Shown here in pieces: positions 1 through 8,399 of a stretch of 14,615 bases of DNA. The stretch covers positions 1 to 14,615 of the forward strand of contig CAMLNB010000077.1 in assembly GCA_946481205.1 (NCBI GenBank), in the 5' to 3' direction. Within the stretch, counting starts at the first letter, position 1. Each line of letters begins with the position of its first letter. The notes below the pieces were generated by a model that saw only the letters and a list, made by a program, of their open reading frames with translations, did not search any database and was not told the origin of the DNA. A program made the position numbers and the translations under genes. The DNA is from an uncultured Kangiella sp. Its GTDB lineage: Bacteria; Pseudomonadota; Gammaproteobacteria; Enterobacterales; DSM-103792.

Positions 1-692
1 GGCTTCGCCACCATCACACTATTACCAATATTCAGCTGATACCACTGCTGCAACTGCCTGATATCTGTCTCGGTCAGGCTAATCTGCCATTGCTCGGCTA
101 GCTGCGTTTGCTGACCTTTCGCTGTTTTCAAATGCAGCGCAAACGCATAGCGGCCCGGTTGCAGCAATGTCATGTCCGTATTGGCTGCGACAAAACCGAG
201 TTGGTAGGTGCTCTCACTGCGCGCGGCCAATGTGATCGGTGCCAGCAAGGCAGTGTCGCGCGGTTCGCCTTTGTCATCCAGCGTTTGCAGAGTCAGTGCG
301 GTCAGCTGAACGGGTGCTGTCTGATCCGGTCCCAGCACCCGCAGCTGCAAACCGGCGACAGTGATGAGCCGGGCGCCACTGTTGGCGAGATTCACCGCCA
401 GACCGACGCGAGCCGCGCCGCTGATCGGATCATGGCTGACGGCCAGCACCGGTCCGGTCATCGCCGTGACATTGCCACTGCGCAGCGTCACCAAATAGAG
501 CGAGCTCAGCGACACCGCAAACGCCAGCACCGACATCAGCAAGGGCAGACCTTCATGCAGGCGCTGCCAGTGCGACGGCACCGTCGGCGAATGCGAGTGC
601 GAATGGGCATGCGCGGCCGGCTCTGGCTCCGCAGTCGGCCGTGCCATAATGTCGGCCGGTTCCTGTCCTGCCTCCGGTGATTCGGTTGCCAT
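1..692 (-). CDS. Partial membrane-anchored protein of unknown function (C-terminus outside window)
   Basis: I do not recognise this gene. Translating the minus strand from the ATG at 692-690 gives an uninterrupted frame of 230 residues that runs off the left edge, so the C-terminus is missing. Residues 1-48 are Ala/Pro/Glu-rich and presumably cytoplasmic, with a short His/Ser run (HAHSHSHS, 28-35). Residues about 49-70 are one hydrophobic segment, likely a membrane anchor. The rest alternates short hydrophobic stretches with polar turns, as in an extracytoplasmic beta-sandwich, which is a guess from pattern only. A GGAG lies 10 bases before the start codon. The start overlaps the divergent dtd start (CATG), so its leader lies inside dtd. 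Another in-frame ATG at codon 16 is possible. The frame is open throughout and codon use resembles its neighbours, while the opposite-strand frame (108-680) is Arg/Gln/His-rich and looks like a shadow. Confidence 0.75.
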   Translation of the reverse strand, partial: MATESPEAGQEPADIMARPTAEPEPAAHAHSHSHSPTVPSHWQRLHEGLPLLMSVLAFAVSLSSLYLVTLRSGNVTAMTGPVLAVSHDPISGAARVGLAVNLANSGARLITVAGLQLRVLGPDQTAPVQLTALTLQTLDDKGEPRDTALLAPITLAARSESTYQLGFVAANTDMTLLQPGRYAFALHLKTAKGQQTQLAEQWQISLTETDIRQLQQWYQLNIGNSVMVAK

Positions 693-1128
693 GATTGCTT
701 TGCTCCAACGGGTCAGCTCAGCCCAGGTTGTGGTCGACGACGAAGTCTTGGGCGTTATAGCAAAGGGCTTGCTGGTTTTCCTCTGTGCCGAGCCGGATGA
801 CAGCGAGGCGGTGCTCGACCGCTTTCTGAACCGGTTGCTGGATTACCGCATTTTCAGCGACGAGGCCGGCAAAATGAACCTCAGTGTGCGCGCGATTGAC
901 GGCGGCGTGTTGTTGATTCCGCAGTTCACACTGGCCGCCGATACCCGCAGCGGTTTGCGGCCAAGCTTTACCAGCGCCGCACCACCGGCATTGGGCCAAC
1001 AGTTGTTTGAAGCGGCGTGGCAGCGTCTGCAGCAGTTGCACACGCCGGTGGCCTGCGGCCGCTTTGGTGCCGATATGAAAGTCACGCTGACCAATGATGG
1101 CCCGGCGACGTTTTGGTTACGCTCCTGA
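691..1128 (+). CDS. dtd: D-aminoacyl-tRNA deacylase (Dtd)
   Basis: Dtd hydrolyses D-amino acids (and glycine on tRNA-Ala) from mischarged tRNA, a cytoplasmic chirality proofreading step. From the ATG at 691 the product is 145 residues, the usual bacterial length. It begins MIALLQRVSSA like the family and has the core strand PQFTLAADTR (residues 77-86), the neighbouring RPSF, and the C-terminal NDGPAT containing the Gly-Pro element that excludes L-amino acids. The frame also opens upstream at 649 (ATG), which would add 14 residues unlike the family, so I reject that start. The ribosome-binding site is weak: GGTGA about 10 bases upstream, inside the opposite-strand gene. Its start codon overlaps that of the divergent gene by two bases. 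The Bcr-like transporter gene lies 103 bases downstream on the same strand. Confidence 0.96.
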   Translation: MIALLQRVSSAQVVVDDEVLGVIAKGLLVFLCAEPDDSEAVLDRFLNRLLDYRIFSDEAGKMNLSVRAIDGGVLLIPQFTLAADTRSGLRPSFTSAAPPALGQQLFEAAWQRLQQLHTPVACGRFGADMKVTLTNDGPATFWLRS

Positions 1129-1231
1129 CTTCGTCCACGCACAGAGTGCATTTGCAGTCCTGACCCCGTCCCGGTTCATGAGCGCATTTACCCCCTGAGT
1201 CCTCGATCACTTTCGCCAGAGAAGCCCGTTG
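1129..1231. other. Intergenic spacer between dtd and the efflux gene
   Basis: About 100 bases with no convincing promoter hexamers, terminator stem with T-run, or small gene. A short inverted pair TGCA-TT-TGCA sits near 1147-1156, too short to interpret. An AGAGAAG at about 1218-1224 is the probable ribosome-binding site of the downstream gene. Confidence 0.5.
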
Positions 1232-2446
1232 ATGCGCAGTTTGCCTTTGTCTTGGTTATTGGTGCTTGGCGCCCTGAGCGCGTTTGCGCCGATGGCCATC
1301 GACATGTATTTGCCGGCGTTTCCACAGATTGCCCGTGATCTGCAGACCGATGCGGGCAACGTGCAGCTAACCTTGGCGGCGTGCTTTCTCGGCTTCGCGA
1401 TAGGTCAGATGATTTACGGGCCGCTTTCAGATCGGTTCGGTCGCAAACGACCGCTGTATGCCGGGATTGCAGTATTTGTGCTGGCGTCGATTGGCTGTGC
1501 GCTGGTCAATGATATCGACACGCTGATTGTTCTGCGGTTTCTGCAAGCACTCGGCGGTTGCGCCGGTATGGTGATCAGTCGAGCCATTGTTCGCGACCGA
1601 TTCACCGCCAACGAGGCGGCGCGATTGTTTTCGGTTCTGATCTTGGTCATGGGCCTAGCACCGATTCTGGCGCCATTACTTGGTGGTGCGTTGCTGAGCT
1701 TGGCATCGTGGCATGCCATCTTTATCGCGCTGGCGGTGTTCGGTTTGCTTTGCGGCATTGCCAGCTGGCGTGTACTGGATGAGACGCTACCAGTGGATAA
1801 ACAGCAATCGCTGCATCCGGTCAGTTTGTTACTGGCGTTCCGCGACATTCTGCGCGAGCGCCAGTTTTACGCCCACGTGCTGGTCGGCGGCTTTTCACAG
1901 GCGGGCATGTTTGCCTACATCACCAGCTCCGCGTTTGTTTTTATCGAGCATTTTCACGTGCCGGCCGAACATTTCGGTTGGCTGTTCGGTAGCAATGCCG
2001 CGGGCTTGATTGGACTGTCACAACTCAATCGGTATTTGCTGAAGAGCCACAGTACCGATCAGGTGCTTCGCTGGAGCGTACTGGCAGCGGTGCTGTTTGG
2101 CCTGTTGCTGCTGGCGATGGCCTGCTGGCAACACGTGCCGTTGTGGGCAATTGCGCTACCACTGTTTGGCTTTGTCGCGAGTCTTGGTATGACGCTGCCC
2201 AATGCCAGCGCCAACGCGCTGGCACCGTTCGGACAGCGCGCCGGCAGCGCGTCCGCACTGCTCGGCACCATCCAATTCTTGTTTGCCGCTGTCGCCGCGA
2301 GCATCGTCAGCAACTTGCCGGGCACCGTGTTGCCAGCTACAGGGCCGCTGGCAATGGCCAGCGTCATTGCAGTTTGCTCGGTATTGGCCTGGTTGACGCG
2401 AGCGTTGTTGCTGAAGTCAACGCACAACGCGACGGTAACAAACTAA
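1232..2446 (+). CDS. Bcr/CflA-family MFS drug efflux transporter
   Basis: Inner-membrane proton-coupled multidrug antiporter of the DHA1 group; E. coli Bcr exports bicyclomycin and also sulfonamide and cysteine. The 404-residue product is the usual length and its hydrophobicity fits 12 helices. Family marks include IDMYLPAFP in TM1 (residues 23-31), MFS motif A GPLSDRFGRKRP in the first cytoplasmic loop (63-74), SRAIVRDRF around TM4 (116-124), and motif C GLAPILAPLLGG in TM5 (141-152). I chose the ATG at 1232; a TTG directly before it at 1229 is also in frame but is a less likely start. The gene is 103 bases after dtd on the same strand. Its stop is 29 bases from the stop of the convergent REC-EAL gene, with no strong intrinsic terminator between. 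The substrate cannot be told from sequence. Confidence 0.93.
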   Translation: MRSLPLSWLLVLGALSAFAPMAIDMYLPAFPQIARDLQTDAGNVQLTLAACFLGFAIGQMIYGPLSDRFGRKRPLYAGIAVFVLASIGCALVNDIDTLIVLRFLQALGGCAGMVISRAIVRDRFTANEAARLFSVLILVMGLAPILAPLLGGALLSLASWHAIFIALAVFGLLCGIASWRVLDETLPVDKQQSLHPVSLLLAFRDILRERQFYAHVLVGGFSQAGMFAYITSSAFVFIEHFHVPAEHFGWLFGSNAAGLIGLSQLNRYLLKSHSTDQVLRWSVLAAVLFGLLLLAMACWQHVPLWAIALPLFGFVASLGMTLPNASANALAPFGQRAGSASALLGTIQFLFAAVAASIVSNLPGTVLPATGPLAMASVIAVCSVLAWLTRALLLKSTHNATVTN

Positions 2447-2475
2447 ACGGCCGGCGCATCACTACCATGCCGCTA

Positions 2476-3690
2476 TCAGCTGCTGGTTGCCAGCTCGCGC
2501 AAGCGTTTTTGTTCACTCTTGACCCAGGGCAGCAAATCGCTGGCCGGCATCGGTTTGGCAATCAAATAACCTTGTGCGGTCTCACAGCCGATGCGCTGCA
2601 GCACTTTCCAATCCGCTTCCTGCTCCACACCTTCGGCGACAACTGACAGCTTCAGTTTGGCCGCCAGCTGCACTGCCGATTCCAGCATGATGATCAGGTG
2701 ATCGCGCTGGTGGCAGCCATCGACAAACAAGCGGTCGATTTTCAGTTCGGTAGCCGGAATGCGTGATAGCTGCTGCAAAGACGCAAAGCCGGTGCCGTAA
2801 TCGTCAATCGCCAGGCCAAAGCCTTTCAGCCGCAAGCGCGCCAGCGTGCCAAGGCTGGCGCCGATGTCGGTCATGATTGCGGTTTCCGTGACTTCCAGCA
2901 CCAGATACTTCGGATCAATGCCGTGGTCTTCCACGCGCTTGATGACTTGCTCGACAAAGCGACTGTCAGCAAACGACTGTGCTGAAATGTTGACCGCAAC
3001 GGTCAATGACAAGCCACCACCATGCCAGACATGCATCTGCTTCAACACATCATCGAGCAGTGCCATAGTAAAGCGCTGCATGATGGCGCCGTTGCGCTCT
3101 AGCGGATCGATGAATCGGTCCGGTGCGATCACGCCATGTTGCGGGTGCTGCCAACGCGCCAGCGCTTCCACGCCTTTGATGATCCCGGTTGCGATGGCCA
3201 CTTTCGGCTGGAAGTGACAATGGAACTGGCCACGATTCAAGCCGCCGACAATGACGTCGAGCGGGTAGGGCGCCGGTTTGGGTTTGGCGCCGACGCTTTT
3301 GCTGTGATGACTGAGCACGGCAGCCAAACGCTCTTTTGACAACGGTTTTTGCAACGCACCGAGTATCGCAATCCCGAGCGTTTGGCTCATCACTTCGACG
3401 GTAGTCAACAGCGCGTTTTCACGCGAGCTGACCACCACGACATCGATATGCAGATGCAGGTGCATCAGTTGCTGCAGAAGCTCGACGCCATCCATGCCCG
3501 GCATTTCCAGATCCAGCAGCATCAGATCGGGCGGGTAATCGGCGTTGGCCATCACCGCCAATGCGTCGTTGCCGTCTTTGGCATGGGTGATTTCGGTGAT
3601 GCCGATTTCGCGCAGCAGTTCTTCGGCATGAGCCCGATGCAAAGCGCTGTCATCGACGATCAGCACGCGTTTCTTGTTGAGTTCGGTCAT
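2476..3690 (-). CDS. REC-EAL response regulator, predicted cyclic-di-GMP phosphodiesterase (RocR/VieA-like)
   Basis: Predicted cytoplasmic two-component output protein that hydrolyses cyclic-di-GMP to pGpG under control of phosphorylation. The 404-residue product has an N-terminal receiver domain (about 7-125) with acidic pair D13/D14, phospho-acceptor D60, S88 and K115, then a linker, then an EAL domain (about 148-395). All expected catalytic positions are present: E175-A-L, N234 (in NIS), E266 and E269 in loop 6 (EVTET), D296-D297 (IDDYGTG), K317 (LKIDR), E353 (AEGVE) and Q373 (AQGY). The length and residue numbering closely parallel Pseudomonas RocR. There is no GGDEF domain and no DNA-binding tail as in VieA. 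It starts 6 bases after the cheB stop, preceded by a G-run within the cheB end, so it is probably co-translated as the last gene of the chemotaxis operon. CheA is the likely phosphodonor (inference). Confidence 0.94.
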   Translation of the reverse strand: MTELNKKRVLIVDDSALHRAHAEELLREIGITEITHAKDGNDALAVMANADYPPDLMLLDLEMPGMDGVELLQQLMHLHLHIDVVVVSSRENALLTTVEVMSQTLGIAILGALQKPLSKERLAAVLSHHSKSVGAKPKPAPYPLDVIVGGLNRGQFHCHFQPKVAIATGIIKGVEALARWQHPQHGVIAPDRFIDPLERNGAIMQRFTMALLDDVLKQMHVWHGGGLSLTVAVNISAQSFADSRFVEQVIKRVEDHGIDPKYLVLEVTETAIMTDIGASLGTLARLRLKGFGLAIDDYGTGFASLQQLSRIPATELKIDRLFVDGCHQRDHLIIMLESAVQLAAKLKLSVVAEGVEQEADWKVLQRIGCETAQGYLIAKPMPASDLLPWVKSEQKRLRELATSS

Positions 3691-3696
3691 CCTGAC

Positions 3697-4803
3697 TTAC
3701 CCCCACTGTTTGCGGCTGATGGCGGCAATGCGCTTGGGAATTTCATCCAGCGCAATCTCCTCGGTCACGGCGCCCAACTTGATCGCTTCCTTGGGCATGC
3801 CGAACACCACGCAGGTCGCTTCGTCCTGGCCATACGTCATGGCACCGGTTTCGCGCATTTCTTTCAAACCACGGGCACCGTCATCACCCATGCCGGTCAT
3901 GATGAAACCCACCGCATTCTGGCCGGCGGCTTTGGCGACCGAGCGGAACAACACATCCACCGACGGTCGGTGCCGACTGACCAGCGGCCCATCGATCACA
4001 TCCACGTAATACTGGGCGCCGCTGCGCTTGACCACCAGATGGCGGCCACCGGGTGCGATCAAAACGCGGCCCGGCAACACCCGATCGCCAGTTTCCGCCT
4101 CACGCACTTCCACTTCTGAAATGGCGTGCAGCCGCTCGGCGAAACTCTTGGTGAATTGCGCCGGCATGTGCTGGACCACGACGATGCCCGGCGCGGTGCG
4201 CGGCAGCGCAGTCAGCACCACTTCCAGCGCTTGCGTGCCACCGGTCGAGCAGCCGATGGCGACGATTTTTTCGGTCAGCGGCACGTTCAAATGATCCGGC
4301 GGTGCCGCCAGGATCTCATCCGCAGTCAGCTTGGGACGTGGGGACAGATCGGTTTTCTTTTGCGTCGACGCAGCGGCGTCAGCGCGTGCCCGCATCCGAT
4401 CCATGCGGGCGCCGGAGGCTTCGCGAATGACACTGTGCAGCTCGTCGGAACTGTCGACAATAAAGTCGCGCAGACCCGTGCGCGGCTTGGTAACAATGGC
4501 AAATGCACCGGCCGCCAATGCCTTCATGGTGATCTCGGCACCGGCTTCCGTCAGCGTTGAACAGATCACGACCGGCGTTGGTCGGGTGCTCATGATCTGG
4601 CGCAGAAAGGTCACGCCATCCATGCGCGGCATTTCCACATCCAGCACGATCACATCCGGCCACAGGGTTTTCATTTTCTCCATGGCAAAGATGGGATCGG
4701 CGGCTGCACCGATGACCTCGATATCGCGGTGCTTGGCCAGCTGTTGTTGCAGCACCTGACGCACCACGGCCGAGTCATCGACAATCAGCACTTTGATGGT
4801 CAT
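3697..4803 (-). CDS. cheB: CheB receptor methylesterase/glutamine deamidase response regulator
   Basis: CheB removes methyl groups from chemoreceptor glutamates and deamidates receptor glutamines when phosphorylated by CheA, giving adaptation feedback. The 368-residue product has a receiver domain (about 3-120; acidic D9/D10, phospho-site D55 in [11 protein letters not shown]83, K106), a charged Ala-rich linker (about 125-175), and an esterase domain (about 177-365). The catalytic triad is visible as S186 in GCSTGG, H212 in VQHMP and D308 in TGMGDDGA, with the family spacing. Its ATG overlaps the cheD stop as ATGA, the usual sign of translational coupling. The REC-EAL gene follows after 6 bases. 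Length and motifs are normal and nothing suggests damage. Confidence 0.98.
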   Translation of the reverse strand: MTIKVLIVDDSAVVRQVLQQQLAKHRDIEVIGAAADPIFAMEKMKTLWPDVIVLDVEMPRMDGVTFLRQIMSTRPTPVVICSTLTEAGAEITMKALAAGAFAIVTKPRTGLRDFIVDSSDELHSVIREASGARMDRMRARADAAASTQKKTDLSPRPKLTADEILAAPPDHLNVPLTEKIVAIGCSTGGTQALEVVLTALPRTAPGIVVVQHMPAQFTKSFAERLHAISEVEVREAETGDRVLPGRVLIAPGGRHLVVKRSGAQYYVDVIDGPLVSRHRPSVDVLFRSVAKAAGQNAVGFIMTGMGDDGARGLKEMRETGAMTYGQDEATCVVFGMPKEAIKLGAVTEEIALDEIPKRIAAISRKQWG

Positions 4804-5348
4804 GCCTTGCCTCCCCTGTGACCGTCATCGGCCAGTGTGCTGATCCGGTCATCGTGGATGCCGGCGGGCACGTGGTAGCGAACTTTCAGTTCACCGGTCA
4901 CCGAATCAAGCTGGATCATCCGGCCACCATGGCCAGCGACATCGACGTGCTGGACACGGAATCCCCATTGCTGCAACTGGCGCTCGGCAAGTTCAATGTT
5001 GTTGGCACCGATGCGAAACAACCCGCGATCAGTGCCCAGCGCCGCACCACCAAACAAACCAACCTGGAACCGACTGAACCGCACATCCACACTGCTGGCG
5101 GCGGTGTACAAAAACTGCAGCGCATCTTCACCGTACCGACCATCACAATCGCGCGGCGCCTTGCTGACGCCACCGCGCAAGCGCTGCGGCAGAACGTAAT
5201 GACACATCGCCGCCATACCGGTGGCCCGGTGCCACAGCGTGACCGCTACGCAGGAGCCGAGCACCGTGCGCAACCACAATGGTCGCCGCCCTGCATAGAG
5301 CGCGCCCGGTTGCAGATAGTGCACCTCCGGCGGGTCCGGATGAGTCAT
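4800..5348 (-). CDS. cheD: CheD receptor glutamine deamidase
   Basis: CheD deamidates specific glutamines of chemoreceptors, and in systems with CheC it also stimulates that CheY-P phosphatase. The 182-residue product carries [11 protein letters not shown] with nucleophile C33, and CHYVLP with H50. The 17-residue C-to-H spacing equals that of Thermotoga CheD (C27/H44). The conserved YGEDAL (72-77) and FGGAA (99-103) segments are also present. It begins two bases after the cheR stop (TAG-CC-ATG) and overlaps cheB by four bases, so the three adaptation genes are translationally linked. No CheC or CheX is encoded in this window, so receptor deamidation is the more likely role here (inference). 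Confidence 0.97.
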   Translation of the reverse strand: MTHPDPPEVHYLQPGALYAGRRPLWLRTVLGSCVAVTLWHRATGMAAMCHYVLPQRLRGGVSKAPRDCDGRYGEDALQFLYTAASSVDVRFSRFQVGLFGGAALGTDRGLFRIGANNIELAERQLQQWGFRVQHVDVAGHGGRMIQLDSVTGELKVRYHVPAGIHDDRISTLADDGHRGGKA

Positions 5349-5350
5349 GG

Positions 5351-6175
5351 CTAACGGTCTGTATCACGCCGGTACACGGACGGGCTGATCTGTTGTACCG
5401 CAACAGACATGCCCGCCAACGACTCCGAATGACCGAGAAACAACCAGCCTCCCGGTCGTAAACGACTGGCCACTTCATTGACCACACGCTGCTTGGTCGG
5501 GCCATCGAAATAGATAATGACGTTGCGCAGAAAAATCACATCAAACTGGCGTAGATCCGCTGGCACCGCCATCAGATTGACCTGGCGAAAATCCACCCGC
5601 TGGCGCAGCGCCTTGTCGACCAGCAACATGCCCTCGTATTGGCCGGTTCCGCGCAAGCAATAGCGTTTGAGAAACTCGCCGGGAATGCCACTGATGCGAT
5701 CAGTCTTGTACAAACCGCGCCGGGCCGAGCTCAGCACCCGCTCGCTGATATCGGTGGCAATCAGCTCCCAGTTGCTGTCGCCAAGCGCATCGTGCAACAC
5801 CATCGCGATCGAGTACGGTTCTTCCCCGGTCGAGCTGGCGGCGCTCCAGACCCGAAACGGCTGACCGCGCGTGCGCGCCGGCAGAATGGTCTGGCTCAGC
5901 AAGTCAAAATGCTTCTTCTCGCGAAAGAAGAACGTCTCATTGGTGGTGATCAGATCAATCGCCTGTTGCAGCTCCTCGCTCTGGCCCGGCTGATTGATCA
6001 GCTCATGGTATTCACGAAAGCCGGGTAAACCGAGTGCGTGCACGCGTTTGCTCAAACGACCACTGACCAGCATTTTCTTCTGGTCTGACAGATGCAGACC
6101 GATGATCCGCATGAACAGCTGCTGAAACAGCCGGAACTCAGCGTCGCTGATGCCCCGGTTGGCTAACGACATCAT
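5351..6175 (-). CDS. cheR: CheR chemoreceptor glutamate methyltransferase
   Basis: CheR methylates receptor glutamates using S-adenosylmethionine. The 274-residue product has the N-terminal helical domain (about 8-75), then TTNETFFFRE (77-86), the SAM-binding segment WSAASSTGEEPYS (110-122), D142 in ATDIS, and RNVIIYF (217-223). The SAM loop has Ser at 114 where many CheRs have Cys, which should not harm activity. Two adjacent ATG codons (6175 and 6172) are possible starts and I use the first. The gene begins 6 bases after the cheW stop and ends 2 bases before cheD. No TPR extension is present, so it is the plain single-domain type. Confidence 0.98.
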   Translation of the reverse strand: MMSLANRGISDAEFRLFQQLFMRIIGLHLSDQKKMLVSGRLSKRVHALGLPGFREYHELINQPGQSEELQQAIDLITTNETFFFREKKHFDLLSQTILPARTRGQPFRVWSAASSTGEEPYSIAMVLHDALGDSNWELIATDISERVLSSARRGLYKTDRISGIPGEFLKRYCLRGTGQYEGMLLVDKALRQRVDFRQVNLMAVPADLRQFDVIFLRNVIIYFDGPTKQRVVNEVASRLRPGGWLFLGHSESLAGMSVAVQQISPSVYRRDTDR

Positions 6176-6181
6176 CGCGGG

Positions 6182-6715
6182 TCATGCCTCGGTGAGCGCC
6201 TTGGGTTGCCCTGCCGATACCCCGACCAGCGCGGCCATTTCATCGATCGACAACACTTGCTGAATATCCAGCGCAATCACAAAACGGCCATCGAGGTTCA
6301 GGAGGCCCTCGATAAAATCATCGCGGATCTTGGTGCCAAAGCTGGGCTTGGCTTCCAGCTTGTGCCGCTCCACCGTTACCACCTCGTTGACGGTATCGAC
6401 CATGATGCCGATCGACGGGTTGTCGTTACCGACCAGCTCGACGATCACCACACAGGTCCGCCGGTTGATCTCGGTCTCGCTGCGGCCGAAGCGCGATTGC
6501 AGATCAATCACCGGCACGACAGCGCCACGCAGATTGATGACCCCGCGCAGAAATGCCGGCATCAGCGGAATCGTCGTCAAACCGCTGAACTCGATGATTT
6601 CGCGAACATGCTCAATCAGCACCGCAAACGACTCTGATGCCAGCGTAAACGTCAGATACTGACGCGACGAGGCATCGCTGTCGGCGAGGGTGCTCACCAC
6701 AGGAAGTTGTGCCAT
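6182..6715 (-). CDS. cheW: CheW receptor-kinase coupling protein
   Basis: CheW bridges chemoreceptors and the CheA P5 domain in the signalling array. The 177-residue product is a single CheW domain (about 17-160), with the hallmark RGVINLRGAVVPVIDL (57-72) and later matches IGIMVDTVNEV (102-112) and EGLLNLDGRFVIALD (136-150). The first 16 residues and last 17 are variable tails. A GAGG lies about 6 bases before the ATG. It sits between the transmembrane receptor gene (12 bases upstream) and cheR (6 bases downstream). Confidence 0.98.
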   Translation of the reverse strand: MAQLPVVSTLADSDASSRQYLTFTLASESFAVLIEHVREIIEFSGLTTIPLMPAFLRGVINLRGAVVPVIDLQSRFGRSETEINRRTCVVIVELVGNDNPSIGIMVDTVNEVVTVERHKLEAKPSFGTKIRDDFIEGLLNLDGRFVIALDIQQVLSIDEMAALVGVSAGQPKALTEA

Positions 6716-6727
6716 GGGCGCCTCACG

Positions 6728-8377
6728 TCAGAACCGGGTGAATGCGGACTCATCAACAGCGTCGCCGCCAGCCTGTGACCGGATAATGGTTGCGACTTTT
6801 TTCGGTGCGGCCGCGGTGGCTTGTCGGCGAGCGGCAGGTTTACGGCCAGCCTTGCTACTGCTCTCGCCGGTGTCGAAGTACGCCACCAGCTCCTGCAATT
6901 GCATCGCTTGCGCGCTCATTTCCTCGGAGGTCGATGACAATTCTTCGGAAGCCGATGCGGTCATCTGCGTGGTTTGCGACAGCTGCGAAACCGCGGTGTT
7001 GATTTGTTCCAGACCGGCGTTCTGCTCGCTCGATGCCGAGGCAATCTCCTGCACCAGATCGGCGGTGCGCCGAATCGACGGCAACAGATCATTGAGCAGC
7101 GTGCCCGCTTGCTCCGCCAAGGTGACGCTGCTGCCGGCGACTGAGCCAATTTCCTGCGCAGCGACTTGGCTGCGTTCGGCCAATTTGCGCACCTCTGCCG
7201 CGACTACGGCAAAGCCTTTGCCGTGCTCGCCAGCACGCGCGGCTTCGATCGCGGCATTCAGCGCCAGCAGATTGGTTTGGTAAGCAATGTCGTCAATGAT
7301 CGAAATTTTGTTCGCGATCTGGCGCATCGCGGTGACGGTCTGTTTGACGGCTTCTCCGCCCTGATTGGCATCGGTGGCCGATTTGGTCGCGATATCGTCA
7401 GTGACTTTGGCATTCTCGGCGTTCTGCGCCACGGTGGCCGAGATCTGCTCAACCGATGCCGAAGTTTCTTCGACATTGGCGGCTTGCTCGGAAGCGTTCT
7501 GTGACAGTGCCTGCGCCGACGACGAAATCTGTTCCGACGCCGATGCCAACGAGTCGGCGGTGGCGCGAACATCTACCATCACCGACCGTAGTTTTTCTGT
7601 CATTTGCTTCATTGCCGCCAACAGGCTGCTGGTGTCACCAGACTTGGTTTGGACGTCGACGGTCAGATCGCCTTCAGCGACCTGCTTCACCACTTCGACT
7701 GCATAGTTCGGCTCACCTCCCAACTGCTTGACAATGACCCGGGTAACAAACAATCCGAGCACAATTGACAGCACAAACCCACCAATCATCAAGCCAGTCA
7801 GCAGCGTGGTAATTTCGGATACCGTTTTGTCGGCCAATGCATGAGAGTCCTCTGCATTTTTTCGCATGACATCATTGATTTCTCTTCGATAACCTCGACT
7901 CTCGTTGTAGGCCTCGCGCAAGTCGGTGAAGGCCAGCGCGAAAGCTTCCTGCTGCTTGCCTTCCCGAGACAGCTCCATAACGCGATTACCGATGTCGCGA
8001 TACTTGTCCGTGGCTGCATCAAGTTTCGGTACCAGCTCCTGCTCTCGCGGTGACAAAACTGTCGACAAGTATTTTTTATAAGCCTCATCAATCTCCTTCC
8101 GAGCATCCTGTATCTGTTCCATGATGGACTGGCGGTCTTTCTCATCGGTGGTGCCGACCAGCTGCAACGTGCGTCGGAAGTTCTCTGCGGAATTTATGCG
8201 AACCGTGGCGAGGTCATCCATTGCAACCAGCTGATTGTTGTACATGTCAGTCATCAGATAATTGACAACGCCAATGTTCCGGATGCCGAAGTAACCGATC
8301 GTGGCAGCGATGATGGCCACTATGAGGAAAGCCATAATCAGCTTCGTCGCCAGTTTGAGTTGCTGAAACCATTGCAT
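6728..8377 (-). CDS. Transmembrane methyl-accepting chemotaxis protein with four-helix-type periplasmic sensor
   Basis: Classical chemoreceptor of 549 residues. TM1 is about 13-33, a mostly helical periplasmic domain spans about 34-188 (probably a four-helix-bundle sensor), TM2 is about 192-212, a HAMP linker is about 213-265, and a coiled-coil signalling domain covers about 270-500. The conserved hairpin tip is at about 360-403 ([20 protein letters not shown], then [16 protein letters not shown]). A basic, Ala-rich tail ends in AFTRF, an F-x-x-F ending reminiscent of CheR-tethering pentapeptides. The frame opens upstream to 8488, but I choose the ATG at 8377 because it is preceded by AGGAG at good spacing and begins like the family ([13 protein letters not shown]); the longer form would overlap cheA. 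The ligand is unknown. The sensor-coding part has lower GC than its surroundings. Confidence 0.96.
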   Translation of the reverse strand: MQWFQQLKLATKLIMAFLIVAIIAATIGYFGIRNIGVVNYLMTDMYNNQLVAMDDLATVRINSAENFRRTLQLVGTTDEKDRQSIMEQIQDARKEIDEAYKKYLSTVLSPREQELVPKLDAATDKYRDIGNRVMELSREGKQQEAFALAFTDLREAYNESRGYRREINDVMRKNAEDSHALADKTVSEITTLLTGLMIGGFVLSIVLGLFVTRVIVKQLGGEPNYAVEVVKQVAEGDLTVDVQTKSGDTSSLLAAMKQMTEKLRSVMVDVRATADSLASASEQISSSAQALSQNASEQAANVEETSASVEQISATVAQNAENAKVTDDIATKSATDANQGGEAVKQTVTAMRQIANKISIIDDIAYQTNLLALNAAIEAARAGEHGKGFAVVAAEVRKLAERSQVAAQEIGSVAGSSVTLAEQAGTLLNDLLPSIRRTADLVQEIASASSEQNAGLEQINTAVSQLSQTTQMTASASEELSSTSEEMSAQAMQLQELVAYFDTGESSSKAGRKPAARRQATAAAPKKVATIIRSQAGGDAVDESAFTRF

Positions 8378-8399
8378 GATTGTTATCTCCTGCGGAGCC
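8378..8399 (-). promoter_or_regulatory. Ribosome-binding site deciding the chemoreceptor start
   Basis: The 22-base gap between the cheA stop and the chosen receptor start contains AGGAG, with nine bases between GGAG and the ATG at 8377. This is the clearest Shine-Dalgarno sequence in the operon and argues against the longer frame that would begin inside cheA. Confidence 0.75.

Noticed and set aside
108..680. 190-residue open frame on the plus strand
   Set aside because: Arg/Gln/His-rich composition typical of an antisense shadow; the minus strand has a continuous, protein-like frame with a membrane segment over the same bases.
2482..2510. Possible terminator for the efflux gene: GCTGG-TTG-CCAGC with a later T-run
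   Set aside because: The stem is only 5 bp, the five-T run is 11 bases beyond it, and the bases code for the end of the REC-EAL protein.
3349..4119. 256-residue open frame on the plus strand
   Set aside because: Lies opposite cheB and the REC-EAL receiver domain, both of which have full catalytic motifs; His/Gln-rich shadow composition.
4818..5354. 178-residue open frame on the plus strand
   Set aside because: Antisense to cheD, which has its catalytic Cys and His and proper coupling to cheR and cheB.
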